Assembly (NCBI GenBank): GCA_024235175.1
Contig: JACKMX010000003.1
Span: forward strand, 310,001 to 374,000
Reading direction: 5' to 3'
Source: Chromatiaceae bacterium
Lineage (GTDB): Bacteria > Pseudomonadota > Gammaproteobacteria > Chromatiales > Chromatiaceae
DNA length: 64,000 nt
The notes below the pieces were generated by a model. The model saw only the letters and a list, made by a program, of their open reading frames with translations. It was not told the DNA's origin and searched no databases. The position numbers were made by a program, and so were the translations under genes. Shown piece by piece: positions 24,886 to 33,781 of the stretch; the stretch's first letter is position 1; every line of letters begins with the position of its first letter.

Positions 24886-26532
24886 GTGTCTGAAGAAGAG
24901 AATTTCAAGCAGCAACTGGCCAAGCTCCGCGAGGAGTTCAGAGCCAGTCTCACTTCGCGCATCGATCAGATCGTTGCCGCCGTCGACCATTTGGCCGGTG
25001 CTGCCGATACAGGAATTGAATTCGAACCGGTATTCCGGGAAATACACACGCTGGCAGGTTCCGCGGGCACATTTGGTTTTCATCGTCTCAGCGATCAGGC
25101 CAGGCAGCTGGAGTTGATACTTAAGCCGATGCTGAATACCGGTGAATTGCCGGACGTGAAGTTCATCGACCACCTTCGGTCGGAACTGCAGAAATTGGCC
25201 GGGCTATCACAGGAGAAGTCGGAACCGCGCGAACGCCCTTCAATACCGTTGGTTTCTGCCCAGAGCAAAGAGCGCCTACTTTATCTGGTGGCGGGTGGTG
25301 GGTGGCAGCAGGGAGTGAGTCTGCAATTGAAGCACAACGGATTCCGGGTGGTTTCGTTTGCAGATATGGACTCAGTCAGAACGGGAATATTACGGCGCAC
25401 GCCCAGGGCCGTGATCATTGATCTGGAACTGCCGGAGGAGGTTGACGCGGCCGTAGAGCTGATCACATCCATCGGCCGGCAGCTGGATACTATTGCGCCG
25501 CTTGTCTTCCTGGCCAATCTGGGAGTCTGGGAGTGCCGGCTTGCGGCTGTTCGGGCAGGCGCTGTGGGATTTCTGGTAAAGCCCCTGGATATGCAGGAGC
25601 TGGTCGACATGCTGGACCGCATTATTCCGCGCGAACAGTATGAACCGAATCGGGTTCTGGTTGTGGATGATGCCGTAGACCTCGCCCAATACTACGCGCT
25701 TGTGCTGCGTCAGGCTGGTATGCAGTGCGAGACACTGTCAGATCCATCGGAAATTCTTGAAAAAATGGAGAGTTTCAAACCCGAACTGGTGCTTATGGAT
25801 CTCTATTTACCCGGGTTGAGTGGTATGGAGGCAGCTCAGGTGATTCGGCAGCATCAGGCCTATTTCGGTACACCGATCGTCTTTCTTTCCATTGAATGGG
25901 ATCAGGACGTTCAGATCAGGACCCTGCAACAAGGTGACGACTTCCTTAAGAAACCGGTACTCGAGGAGTATCTGGTGAGCGCGGTTGACTCGCGTATCAA
26001 GCGCGCCCGGGCACTCTGGCGTTTGATGTATCACGACAGTCTCACCGGCCTGCTCAACCAGATTACGCTGAAACTTCGGTTGGAGGCGGAGCTGGCCCGC
26101 AGTCGCCGGCAGGGAGAACCCCTCAGCTTTGTCATGCTCGATATCGACCGTTTCAAGCTGGTGAACGGCAGTTTCGGGCACAGTGCCGGAGACCGGGTGC
26201 TCAAATCACTGGCACGGTTGCTGCAGGAGCGATTGCGCCTGACAGATCTGATCGGCCGCTACAGCGGCGAGGAGTTCGGTGTCATTCTGCCGGAAACGGA
26301 CAGTGCCGCTGCGCTCCGAATCATCCAGGGTATTGCTTCACGTTTTGCCGCGATCAGGTATCAGCACGATGGCCGGAATTTCACCTGCAGCTTCAGCGCG
26401 GGTATTGCCTGTTCGCAGTTTTTTCCCCAGGAGGGGCAGTTGATCAATGCCGCGGAAAAAGCACTTTACCAGGCGAAGGTAAGAGGCCGCGATCGTGTTC
26501 TGATTGCGCAGGATGGCGCGATCGTGGAATGA
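24886..26532 (+). CDS. Hpt-REC-REC-GGDEF diguanylate cyclase
   Basis: This 548-residue signalling protein starts with an Hpt domain carrying IHTLAGSAGTFG (His54). A degenerate receiver (about 125-245) lacks the acidic pocket but keeps a Lys. A canonical receiver (about 255-375) has VVDDA, LLMD-type VLMDLYLPG and KKP. A GGDEF domain follows, with active-site variant SGEEF and an intact RxxD inhibitory site (RLTD) five residues before it. The likely output is c-di-GMP made in response to phosphotransfer. GTG 24886 lies eight bases after a CGGGAGG motif. The CheY-like gene follows 86 bp downstream. Confidence 0.88.
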   Translation: MSEEENFKQQLAKLREEFRASLTSRIDQIVAAVDHLAGAADTGIEFEPVFREIHTLAGSAGTFGFHRLSDQARQLELILKPMLNTGELPDVKFIDHLRSELQKLAGLSQEKSEPRERPSIPLVSAQSKERLLYLVAGGGWQQGVSLQLKHNGFRVVSFADMDSVRTGILRRTPRAVIIDLELPEEVDAAVELITSIGRQLDTIAPLVFLANLGVWECRLAAVRAGAVGFLVKPLDMQELVDMLDRIIPREQYEPNRVLVVDDAVDLAQYYALVLRQAGMQCETLSDPSEILEKMESFKPELVLMDLYLPGLSGMEAAQVIRQHQAYFGTPIVFLSIEWDQDVQIRTLQQGDDFLKKPVLEEYLVSAVDSRIKRARALWRLMYHDSLTGLLNQITLKLRLEAELARSRRQGEPLSFVMLDIDRFKLVNGSFGHSAGDRVLKSLARLLQERLRLTDLIGRYSGEEFGVILPETDSAAALRIIQGIASRFAAIRYQHDGRNFTCSFSAGIACSQFFPQEGQLINAAEKALYQAKVRGRDRVLIAQDGAIVE

Positions 26533-26618
26533 ATGGCATTGAGCATGCCGGTGCGCTGATATTCATCTGCTGTGAAGTGCTGTAGGCAGGGAGTCTCAGG
26601 AATATCCGGAGGGGCGGG

Positions 26619-26972
26619 ATGATTCGCATACTACTGGTGGAAGATGATGAGTTCATGCAACGCATGATCAGTCTGCGCCTGCGGCGTCTGGGGCACGAGG
26701 TCGATTCCGCAGTCAATGGCAAGGAGGCGCTGGATATGGCGATGATGGGCAGTTACGACCTGATTCTGATGGATATGCAGATGCCGGTCATGGATGGGTA
26801 CCAGGCATCAAAGTCGCTGCGGGAGAGAGGTTATAAAGGCCAGATTGTGGCAGTGACCGCATCGGCCATGCGTGAGGATAGCGAGAAGGCCATACGCTCA
26901 GGCTGCGACAGCGTTATTACCAAGCCGGTTGGGGTTGATTTTGAGGATCAGGTCAAAGCCCTGATGCCTTAA
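26619..26972 (+). CDS. Single-domain CheY-like response regulator
   Basis: This 117-residue stand-alone receiver has EDDE near residue 8, phosphoacceptor Asp in LILMDMQMPVMDG near 53, the Thr/Ser switch in VAVTASA and Lys in ITKPV. There is no output domain, so it acts by protein-protein contact or as a phosphate sink. GGAGGGGCGGG provides the RBS. With the hybrid kinase and the Hpt-GGDEF protein it completes a likely local phosphorelay. It ends 168 bp from the convergent pdxH. Confidence 0.88.
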   Translation: MIRILLVEDDEFMQRMISLRLRRLGHEVDSAVNGKEALDMAMMGSYDLILMDMQMPVMDGYQASKSLRERGYKGQIVAVTASAMREDSEKAIRSGCDSVITKPVGVDFEDQVKALMP

Positions 26973-27140
26973 TGAATCTCAGATCAATTCGTGATCGGTC
27001 TCCGCGAGGCCAAAATCACCAACCGCCGTGTTGCAAGTTTTGGTAACAATCCTTCCATCTCGCGCAATTTGCGGCTTGCATTTGGCGTTTTTGAATCACA
27101 TATCCGCTCAGCCAGAATGAACCAGAAGTCCCTTGACACT

Positions 27141-27785
27141 TTATGGCGCCAGCCGCTCTATGAGCCATGATTCGTCCGCTTGCCGAAAGTACATAAAACG
27201 GTCGTGCAGCCGGTTGACGCGTCCCTGCCAGAATTCGATGGTGGCCGGCGTGACACGGTATCCGCCCCAGAAAGAGGGCAGCGGGATCTCCCCGTCGGAA
27301 AATTTCCGCTTCATCTCTTCGAATTTCTGCTCCAGCACCGAGCGTGAAGAGATAACGCTGCTCTGTGCGGAAACCCAGGCGCCAACGCGGCTGTCTCTTG
27401 GCCGGGTAAGAAAGTACTTCAGTGAGTCGCTGGCCGGAACTTTCACTGCGCTTCCGGTGATAATCACCTGTCGATCGAACTCGCGCCAGTGAAACAGCAG
27501 TGCCACTTTCGGGTTTTGGGCCATCTCTTTCGCTTTCCTGCTCTCCAGATTGGTGTAGAACACAAAGCCTCCGGCGTCATAATACTTGAGCAGTACCGTG
27601 CGCAGGCTGGGCTGCCCGTCGACGGAGACAGTGGCCAGGCTCATGGCCGTTGCATCACGCAGATCCGCAGACATTGCCGCCTGCAGCCAGTTATCGAACT
27701 GTACGATCGGGTCTATGTCGAGGTCGCGTCGGCATAGGCCGCCATGAGTATACTCACGCCGGTCGTTTTCTATTTTCGGATTCAC
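27141..27785 (-). CDS. pdxH: Pyridoxamine 5'-phosphate oxidase
   Basis: This 214-residue FMN-dependent oxidase forms pyridoxal 5'-phosphate from PNP or PMP. The N-terminal REYTHGGL motif, FMN-site VLLKYYDAGGFVFYTN, a Gln/Arg-rich substrate region (SVISSRSVLEQKF) and the terminal WLIERLAP are all family hallmarks. The length is typical (about 210-220 residues). It is monocistronic and in convergent orientation with the CheY-like gene. Confidence 0.95.
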   Translation of the reverse strand: MNPKIENDRREYTHGGLCRRDLDIDPIVQFDNWLQAAMSADLRDATAMSLATVSVDGQPSLRTVLLKYYDAGGFVFYTNLESRKAKEMAQNPKVALLFHWREFDRQVIITGSAVKVPASDSLKYFLTRPRDSRVGAWVSAQSSVISSRSVLEQKFEEMKRKFSDGEIPLPSFWGGYRVTPATIEFWQGRVNRLHDRFMYFRQADESWLIERLAP

Positions 27786-27931
27786 TTGCGCTCGCTCTGA
27801 TTGCTTCTTCCTGGTGCGGATTGGGGTGGAATTCTAATGTGACAGCACATTTCAGACCAGTCCGCCCGGAAGGCATAATCTTCGGGCGCCCCTGCAGCGA
27901 TGCCGTCCGGTCCGGTTAACACTTGCGTGGT

Positions 27932-28162
27932 TCACTCCACTCTGCACGCCGCACCTCCATCGCGGGCATCATATACAGACATCACCGCCTTCAATTCAAG
28001 CAGCACCTCCTGGCGCGTCGCATCGTCAACAGCGGCAACTTCGGCGACCTCCTCGCCGGCTTCCATCCTCTCGATCGTCCGGTATACCATTGCGCAACCC
28101 AGATCACAGATACGCGCCACGCAGGCGTCGACCTGATTCATAAGGTCATGGTCGCTGTTCAT
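27932..28162 (-). CDS. Small conserved-looking hypothetical protein
   Basis: This is a 76-residue soluble, mostly helical acidic protein with three Cys and a run of Glu/Val/Ala. The ATG at 28162 is chosen over an upstream start at 28285 because GGAGGATGT lies immediately before it. No domain is recognised. It is divergent from the SGNH hydrolase gene with 114 bp between them. Confidence 0.55.
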   Translation of the reverse strand: MNSDHDLMNQVDACVARICDLGCAMVYRTIERMEAGEEVAEVAAVDDATRQEVLLELKAVMSVYDARDGGAACRVE

Positions 28163-28276
28163 ACATCCTCCGATATCCGCTGCAGGTTGTAAAAATATCA
28201 TAATTTGGCATCCACTTCGGACGGTTACCGGTAAACTTGTCTCGCTATATGGGTTCGGCATTGCGGGAGAGAGGAT

Positions 28277-28927
28277 ATGCTTCAAGTTTTTGTCTATTCA
28301 GATTCGCTGACCTGGGGAATTATTCCCGGTACACGTCAGCGTCTCAGTTTCGATGCACGATGGCCGGGAGTGATGGAGAACAGGCTGAATCAGCAGAGGC
28401 CTGTCGTCCGGGTGATAGAAAATTGTCTCAACGGTAGGCGTACCGTGTGGGAAGACCCCTTCAAACCGGGTAGAAACGGGTTGACAGGACTGGCCCAGTG
28501 CATCGAGATCCACTCACCGCTGTCACTGGCTATACTGATGCTGGGTACTAATGATTTTCAATCGATGCACACGCATAACGCCTGGCATTCAAGCCAGGGA
28601 ATGACTGCACTTGTCTCAGCAGTACGTCAGGCGCCGGTCGAGCCGGGAATGCCGGTGCCCCCGGTTCTGGTAGTCGCTCCACCACCCATAGATTCGCCCA
28701 AAGGACCCATTGCCCCCAAGTTCGCGGGAGCTGAAAAGAGATGTCTGGGGCTTGCAGAGGCCTATCATGCTCTGGCTGAAGAACTCGGATGCCACTTCCT
28801 GAACGCCGGATCGATCACGGCGGCAAGCCGGGTGGACGGCATTCATCTCGATGCAGATCAGCATCTGCTGCTGGGTGAGGCAATGGCGGCCAAGGTTGCC
28901 TCCATTCTGGTACTGCCCGCCGCCTGA
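28277..28927 (+). CDS. SGNH/GDSL-family hydrolase
   Basis: This 216-residue cytoplasmic esterase/lipase-type hydrolase has block I SDSLTWG (Ser nucleophile near residue 9), block III GTNDF (Asn near 96) and block V DGIHLD (catalytic Asp and His near 192-195). These residues form the SGNH triad and oxyanion hole. It has no signal peptide. It resembles the arylesterase-like GDSL family; the substrate cannot be read from the sequence. GAGAGGAT precedes the ATG. Confidence 0.85.
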   Translation: MLQVFVYSDSLTWGIIPGTRQRLSFDARWPGVMENRLNQQRPVVRVIENCLNGRRTVWEDPFKPGRNGLTGLAQCIEIHSPLSLAILMLGTNDFQSMHTHNAWHSSQGMTALVSAVRQAPVEPGMPVPPVLVVAPPPIDSPKGPIAPKFAGAEKRCLGLAEAYHALAEELGCHFLNAGSITAASRVDGIHLDADQHLLLGEAMAAKVASILVLPAA

Positions 28928-29041
28928 TGTTTTCCGTGTAAAGCAAGCGCTCTCAGAGCCCGGAAGGATTATTTTGATCCGAAATCCGATAGTGTTAGCA
29001 TTCGGTTTTAGTGTCAGGCTGTCTATTGCAATGAGTGGGAA

Positions 29042-29494
29042 GTGACAATAACCGAAGATCCCCTGTTGGCGCTGATCGTCCGGTTCGTGGTGAGCGAGGA
29101 TCGTAAAGAGCACACGACGGATGAGGAGTTCGTTCAGCGTCAACTGGCCACGCTGCAAGCCTATGTCGACAGGTATCCTGCTGAGGAGAAGCAGCCGCGG
29201 GCGATGCAGTGGATAGAGCAGCACGCGGAAAGCTACCGGCGTGAGTGGCAAAAAAAAGTGTTGCCCCACCAGGCTGCGGAGAGGCGCTGTAACGACTGCC
29301 CGCTGGGCTCCGGTGACTCTGTACACCACTGCGCGATTCACATGAAGTGGTTAAAATTGTTGCAGACCTATTTAAAAGATGAGATCGATTCCGTCGAGTA
29401 TGTACAAAATGCGCTTGATATGCTCCGGGAGCACAAAGATGAGTTACGCATTCAGGGGTGTGGACTGAAAACTCCTCTGGCACCTGCTCTGTAA
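29042..29494 (+). CDS. Hypothetical protein with a Cys/His cluster
   Basis: This 150-residue helical soluble protein starts at GTG 29042. The middle carries CNDCPLGSGDSVHHCAIH, a C-x2-C-x10-C-x2-H arrangement that could bind zinc or an Fe-S cluster; one more Cys lies near the C-terminus (QGCGL). No known family is recognised. It converges with the small SHOCT protein gene. Confidence 0.6.
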   Translation: MTITEDPLLALIVRFVVSEDRKEHTTDEEFVQRQLATLQAYVDRYPAEEKQPRAMQWIEQHAESYRREWQKKVLPHQAAERRCNDCPLGSGDSVHHCAIHMKWLKLLQTYLKDEIDSVEYVQNALDMLREHKDELRIQGCGLKTPLAPAL

Positions 29495-29537
29495 CCCTTT
29501 GCGGACGAAGGAGATCAGGGGGCAGCTTTCAGATTTC

Positions 29538-29747
29538 TCAGGTGTCGCGCATCTCCCGAAGGCGCCGGTTGTAGGTCTCTTCATCAATTTCCCCCGCCGC
29601 AAACCTGCGTTCCAGCTCATTGATCTGCGCTTCCAGCCACTCCTCGGGTGATCCGGTTTTTTTTGTCAGGAACCAACGCAGCAGCAGAATGGCCGGGATG
29701 ATTATGGCCAGCCCGGTTGTGGCTTTATCGATTGGGTCTTCCAGCAT
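29538..29747 (-). CDS. Small SHOCT-domain membrane protein
   Basis: This 69-residue protein has one transmembrane segment (TGLAIIIPAILLLRWFL) and then a C-terminal SHOCT motif (LERRFAAGEIDEETYNRRL), a short oligomerisation helix pair common at protein ends. The ATG at 29747 is preferred to a TTG 12 bases upstream. Function unknown. Confidence 0.75.
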   Translation of the reverse strand: MLEDPIDKATTGLAIIIPAILLLRWFLTKKTGSPEEWLEAQINELERRFAAGEIDEETYNRRLREMRDT

Positions 29748-29946
29748 GGTGGAATGCAATTAATTCATTCGGTTACTTGGTAGGGCAGATTGTATGCTTT
29801 TGGTGCATCCCGCCTCAACCCTATTGCCCCTGGACGAGGGGCGGGTATCCGTAAATCCAAACCCGGGGAGAGTGAATTGCGACGCTCCATGATCAGGGTT
29901 AAACTGCACCGGGTTTCAGAGGTCCGTGAAAAAAGGAGCGGAGATT

Positions 29947-30732
29947 ATGCGCCGAGTGGTGTTCAATCAGAAAGGGGGCGTGGGCAAATCCACGATTACC
30001 TGTAATCTTGCCGCGATCAGTGCCGCCATGGGGAAAAGAACACTGGTTATAGATCTGGATCCACAGGGAAATTCCACTCGCTATCTTTTAGGGGATAATC
30101 CCGTCGATCCGAAAGAGACGCTGGTGGGTTTCTTCAAAGAGATCCTGACTTACAGTTTCCATAGTAAGGGGGCTTCAGGCTATATCCATCAGACGCCGTT
30201 CGAGAACCTGTCATTGATGCCGGCCCACCGTGAGTTGGACGAACAGCAGAGTAAATTGGAATCACGCTACAAGATGTTCAAGTTACGCGATGCACTGCTG
30301 GAACTGGAGGGGTATGACGAGATCTATATTGACACCCCGCCAGCTCTCAACTTTTTTACCCGCTCCGCATTAATCGCGGCGAATGCCTGCCTGATCCCGT
30401 TTGATTGTGACGATTTTTCACGTCAGGCGCTCTATGCCCTGTTGGATAATGTCCGCGAGATCCAGCAGGACCACAATGCCCAGCTTATTGTCGAAGGGAT
30501 CGTGGTCAACCAGTTTCAGTCCCGCGCACGCCTGCCCAGGGAGCTGGTTGACGATCTTATTGGCGAGGGACTGCCGATTCTCAATGCATTTCTCTCACCG
30601 TCCATTCGCATACGGGAGTCCCATCAGAATGCACAGCCGATGGTGCATTTCGATCCCCGGCATAAACTGACAGGGGAGTTTCAGGCTCTCTATCACGCGA
30701 TAGACGAAAGGGCGGGGTCCCAACCTGCCTGA
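29947..30732 (+). CDS. Orphan ParA-family ATPase
   Basis: This 261-residue ParA/MinD-type ATPase has a deviant Walker A KGGVGKST near residues 8-15, Walker A' DLDPQGN near 38 and Walker B IDTPPALN near 127. Such ATPases position chromosomes, plasmids or protein clusters on the nucleoid. No parB or parS-like partner gene is adjacent, so the cargo is unknown. The ATG at 29947 follows AAAGGAGCGGAGATT; an upstream in-frame start at 29926 would include the RBS itself. Confidence 0.85.
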   Translation: MRRVVFNQKGGVGKSTITCNLAAISAAMGKRTLVIDLDPQGNSTRYLLGDNPVDPKETLVGFFKEILTYSFHSKGASGYIHQTPFENLSLMPAHRELDEQQSKLESRYKMFKLRDALLELEGYDEIYIDTPPALNFFTRSALIAANACLIPFDCDDFSRQALYALLDNVREIQQDHNAQLIVEGIVVNQFQSRARLPRELVDDLIGEGLPILNAFLSPSIRIRESHQNAQPMVHFDPRHKLTGEFQALYHAIDERAGSQPA

Positions 30733-30776
30733 GTCCTGCATCCTTACTTCTGAATTTTATCTGATGGATCAGGTAA

Positions 30777-31631
30777 TTATTTGAAAACTATCGTTTTATT
30801 ACCGTGCACCATCACTCGATCCTCGACATGATCGCGCAGCCCTCTTGCCAGCACCACTTTTTCAACATCCTTGCCCAGGCGAACCAGGTCCTGAACGTTG
30901 TCACTGTGACTGACGCGCACAACATCCTGGTCGATAATCGGTCCCTCGTCCAGGTTGGCTGTTACGTAATGACAGGTCGCACCGATCAGTTTCACACCCC
31001 TTGCTGAAGCCTGGTGGTAGGGGCGGGCACCGATAAACGACGGCAGAAAACTGTGGTGGATATTGAGAATACGGTTGGGATAGCGATCGCAGACGGATTT
31101 GGGCAGAATCTGCATATAGCGAGCCAGCACTATGGTGTCGCCATTGTTCTGCTCAATCAATTCAACCACCTGCTCGAATGCCTCTGTTTTATTCTCCCTG
31201 GTTACAGGCACATGGTGAAAGGGTATACCGTACCACTCCACCAGCCCGCGCAGCTCTTCATGGTTGGAGATGACGCAAGGTATTTCACAATCTATGTCCT
31301 TGCTGCGCCAGCGATCGAGCAGATCCGACAGACAATGGGACTCTTTGCTGACCAGCAGAATGACCCGTTTCGGGACGTTTTTATCGACAATGCGCCAGTT
31401 CATTTTAAACTCCCTGGCAATGGTGGCGAATTCCCGGCGAAACCCGTCGAGACCGAATGGCAATGTATTTGCATCAACCACGATTCTTGAGAAGAACCAG
31501 TTGGTCTCCTCCTCGGAATGATGGGATGCCTCAAGGATCCAGCCATTGTGGCGGGTGATAAATTCCGCGGCGCAGGTGACTATACCCACCCTGTCAGGAC
31601 AATCGAGGATGAGGCGATAAGTCGGTTTCAT
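30777..31631 (-). CDS. purU: Formyltetrahydrofolate deformylase
   Basis: This 284-residue PurU hydrolyses 10-formyl-THF to THF and formate, balancing the one-carbon pool. An N-terminal ACT domain (about 1-80, CPDRVGIV) is followed by the formyltransferase-like catalytic domain with NIHHSFLPSF, GATCHYVT and DEGPIIDQD. The ATG at 31631 lies one base after the stop of the HTH gene, so the two form an operon. An upstream in-frame start at 31688 would overlap that gene. Confidence 0.94.
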   Translation of the reverse strand: MKPTYRLILDCPDRVGIVTCAAEFITRHNGWILEASHHSEEETNWFFSRIVVDANTLPFGLDGFRREFATIAREFKMNWRIVDKNVPKRVILLVSKESHCLSDLLDRWRSKDIDCEIPCVISNHEELRGLVEWYGIPFHHVPVTRENKTEAFEQVVELIEQNNGDTIVLARYMQILPKSVCDRYPNRILNIHHSFLPSFIGARPYHQASARGVKLIGATCHYVTANLDEGPIIDQDVVRVSHSDNVQDLVRLGKDVEKVVLARGLRDHVEDRVMVHGNKTIVFK

Positions 31632-31632
31632 T

Positions 31633-32082
31633 CTACTTGCTTTGCTCGGAATAGAGATCGGCCAGCGCCTGAAAGGCACGGTCCGCATTATTGGCTGCCT
31701 TGTTTATCGCGCGACCTATCTTGTTGGCATCGCTGCGTGTGATGTCCATGGTTTTTTCGGAAAGAAGTTCGCCCATGCCGCTGATGACCGCTAACGCTGC
31801 GCGAAAATCTTCAACAGGATTGACGCAGTGTACGGGTGTAATCAGTGTATCGTTGGCCCTTCTGCCGTGCTGCAACCAGTTATTGTCCACGCGTAGAATG
31901 GCGAGCAAATTGGTCAGGTTTTTTCCGTTTGGCCTGGAGTTACCGCTGTACCATTGCTTGACGGTCTGCTCCTGAACGTCCAGCAGCCTGGCCAATTCCC
32001 TGGCGGAGTAGATTCCCGCTTCACCCGCCGCCTCTTTCAGGCGCAGAGCGTACTCTTTCGGATCTATCGTTACCGTTGCCAT
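31633..32082 (-). CDS. XRE-like helix-turn-helix regulator upstream of purU
   Basis: This 149-residue DNA-binding protein has an N-terminal HTH (SARELARLLDVQEQTVKQWYSG, about residues 26-47) of the Cro/CI type. A Glu/Lys-rich helical C-terminal part of unknown fold follows. It is the first gene of a two-gene operon with purU, which it may regulate. It is divergent from the SBF-family transporter with 177 bp between them. Confidence 0.75.
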   Translation of the reverse strand: MATVTIDPKEYALRLKEAAGEAGIYSARELARLLDVQEQTVKQWYSGNSRPNGKNLTNLLAILRVDNNWLQHGRRANDTLITPVHCVNPVEDFRAALAVISGMGELLSEKTMDITRSDANKIGRAINKAANNADRAFQALADLYSEQSK

Positions 32083-32259
32083 TCATGTTTCTCTCAACTG
32101 TTGGTCAAAGGCTTTAAATAGAGAATTATACAACCATGTCAAGCCCAATACCCCAATGGTTTCCAAAAAACTACAATGGTTAACACAGACTATGTATAGC
32201 CAGCCACCAATATCGGTAGATCCGGCGAGCCTGGATGTTCCCATGACTTTCTGTAAAAC

Positions 32260-33204
32260 ATGAAAAGCTATTTTCTTCCGCTGGGTCTTACGCTGGCGTT
32301 TATTGTCGCCTGGCTGGTGCCGTGGCCGGGCCGGGTACTTGGAGAGTTGGGACTGATTCCGTGGATGGTTGTGATCATATTTCTTGTCAATGGATACCAG
32401 ACAAGAGTGCATCGGATCCCCAAGGAGAAGAGCCTGATCGTAACGGCATTGTTGGCTGTAGCGATCAATCTCCTGTTGAGCCCGTTTGTCGGTCTCCATC
32501 TGGTCACCCAATTCGAATTGCCCGATGGTGCGGCACTTGGACTGGTGGTTATGTCCTCTGTACCCGCCACACTCTCTTCCGGTATTGTCATGACCCAGCT
32601 CGCGGGTGGCGATGGTGTCAAGGCACTGGCATTGACAATAATGCTGAACCTGATCGGTGTTTTTATTCTGCCATTGACGATGCAGGCAACGCTGGGCAGC
32701 GCAGGGATTGTGGAACTTTCACCCTTGGACATGTTGTTGCAATTGATTCAGATTGTCCTGATGCCTTTTGTGCTTGGTATGCTATTGCGACGATCTGAAA
32801 AGCTGCAGGCCAATCCGCAGGTGGTCAAATATTTACCATCTCTGTGTGTGGTTGCAACCGTCTGGATGTCGATCTCCTCATCCACAGATACCTTGAGAGA
32901 GATCAGCGTGGGCCTGCTGTCTCTTATCCTGCTTTGTGCCGGAGCTGTTCATGGCCTCCTGCAATTACTTTGCTGGGGATCCAGGCGGTTGTACAAGGTC
33001 GATCGGGCTGAGTCGATTGCGCTGCTTTTTACCGCTTCCCAAAAGACCCTGCCGGTGGCCATCGGTGTTCTTACGGCCATGGATCACCCTGCCGGATTAG
33101 CTATTGTGGCTTGTATACTTTTTCATTTTCTGCAGTTGTTTTGGGATGCCATTCTTGCCTCTCGTATGGCGCAAGGCAGAATTGCCGGGGCAGGCCGGCA
33201 GTGA
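32260..33204 (+). CDS. Bile acid:sodium symporter (SBF/YfeH-like) family transporter
   Basis: This 314-residue integral membrane protein has about nine to ten hydrophobic helices and no extra domain. The fold and motifs (VMSSVPATLSSGIVMT, LFTASQKTLPV) match the YfeH-like branch of the SBF/BASS sodium symporter superfamily. Substrates in this branch are poorly known and are not necessarily bile acids. It starts at ATG 32260 and has no operon partner. Confidence 0.85.
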   Translation: MKSYFLPLGLTLAFIVAWLVPWPGRVLGELGLIPWMVVIIFLVNGYQTRVHRIPKEKSLIVTALLAVAINLLLSPFVGLHLVTQFELPDGAALGLVVMSSVPATLSSGIVMTQLAGGDGVKALALTIMLNLIGVFILPLTMQATLGSAGIVELSPLDMLLQLIQIVLMPFVLGMLLRRSEKLQANPQVVKYLPSLCVVATVWMSISSSTDTLREISVGLLSLILLCAGAVHGLLQLLCWGSRRLYKVDRAESIALLFTASQKTLPVAIGVLTAMDHPAGLAIVACILFHFLQLFWDAILASRMAQGRIAGAGRQ

Positions 33205-33221
33205 GGTGGAGAGTGAGCGCG

Positions 33222-33737
33222 TTATTGGGTGGGCCGATTATTCAGTGTGAGTTTGGGGTAACCATTAATACTGAGCCAGAAGCCCGAATAGAGAGAGTCA
33301 ATTGCCTGGTGATAAGCGTGCTCCATCTCACGCAGAGCCAGCCGTTTCTTCTGATAAGCGTCCCGTCCGGAGGTGATCAGCTGCCGGATCTTTTCATCAC
33401 GCAGATCGGACATGGCGATATCATGCTCCTTCATCCACTGAAAGAGATCCTGGTCGCTTTCCATCTCAGGCGGTGCAACGAAATTGTTGCGTATCATATC
33501 AACCAGCGAATCCGGCCTTGGTTCGCTGCCAAGCACAATATTTGAAACCTGACTGCTGTATTGATCCAGGATAGCTTCGAGCTCGAGCTGGCCGGTCTTG
33601 ATAAGGTTCTCGGTGCGTTCACCAATTGAGGTGGCTGTAACCTGTGAAATGATCAGGATGAGCACTACTACAAAGGTTCCACCGACTGATAGTACCAATT
33701 TGAAATTGGGCTGGTTCGACTCCTTTTGCTCCTCCAC
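33222..33737 (-). CDS. Membrane-anchored hypothetical protein (Tyr/Leu-rich helical)
   Basis: This 171-residue protein has an N-terminal transmembrane segment (about 14-35) and then a periplasmic helical domain rich in Glu, Arg and Leu. The distal half (RDAYQKKRLALREMEHAYHQ) looks like a coiled coil. The GTG start has AGGAG upstream. It lies 44 bp after another single-pass protein gene and probably forms an operon with it. No family is recognised. Confidence 0.6.
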   Translation of the reverse strand: MEEQKESNQPNFKLVLSVGGTFVVVLILIISQVTATSIGERTENLIKTGQLELEAILDQYSSQVSNIVLGSEPRPDSLVDMIRNNFVAPPEMESDQDLFQWMKEHDIAMSDLRDEKIRQLITSGRDAYQKKRLALREMEHAYHQAIDSLYSGFWLSINGYPKLTLNNRPTQ

Positions 33738-33781
33738 TGCCGCTGCTCCTGAGGAATGTCGGTTGTGTGATTATCCTGCCT

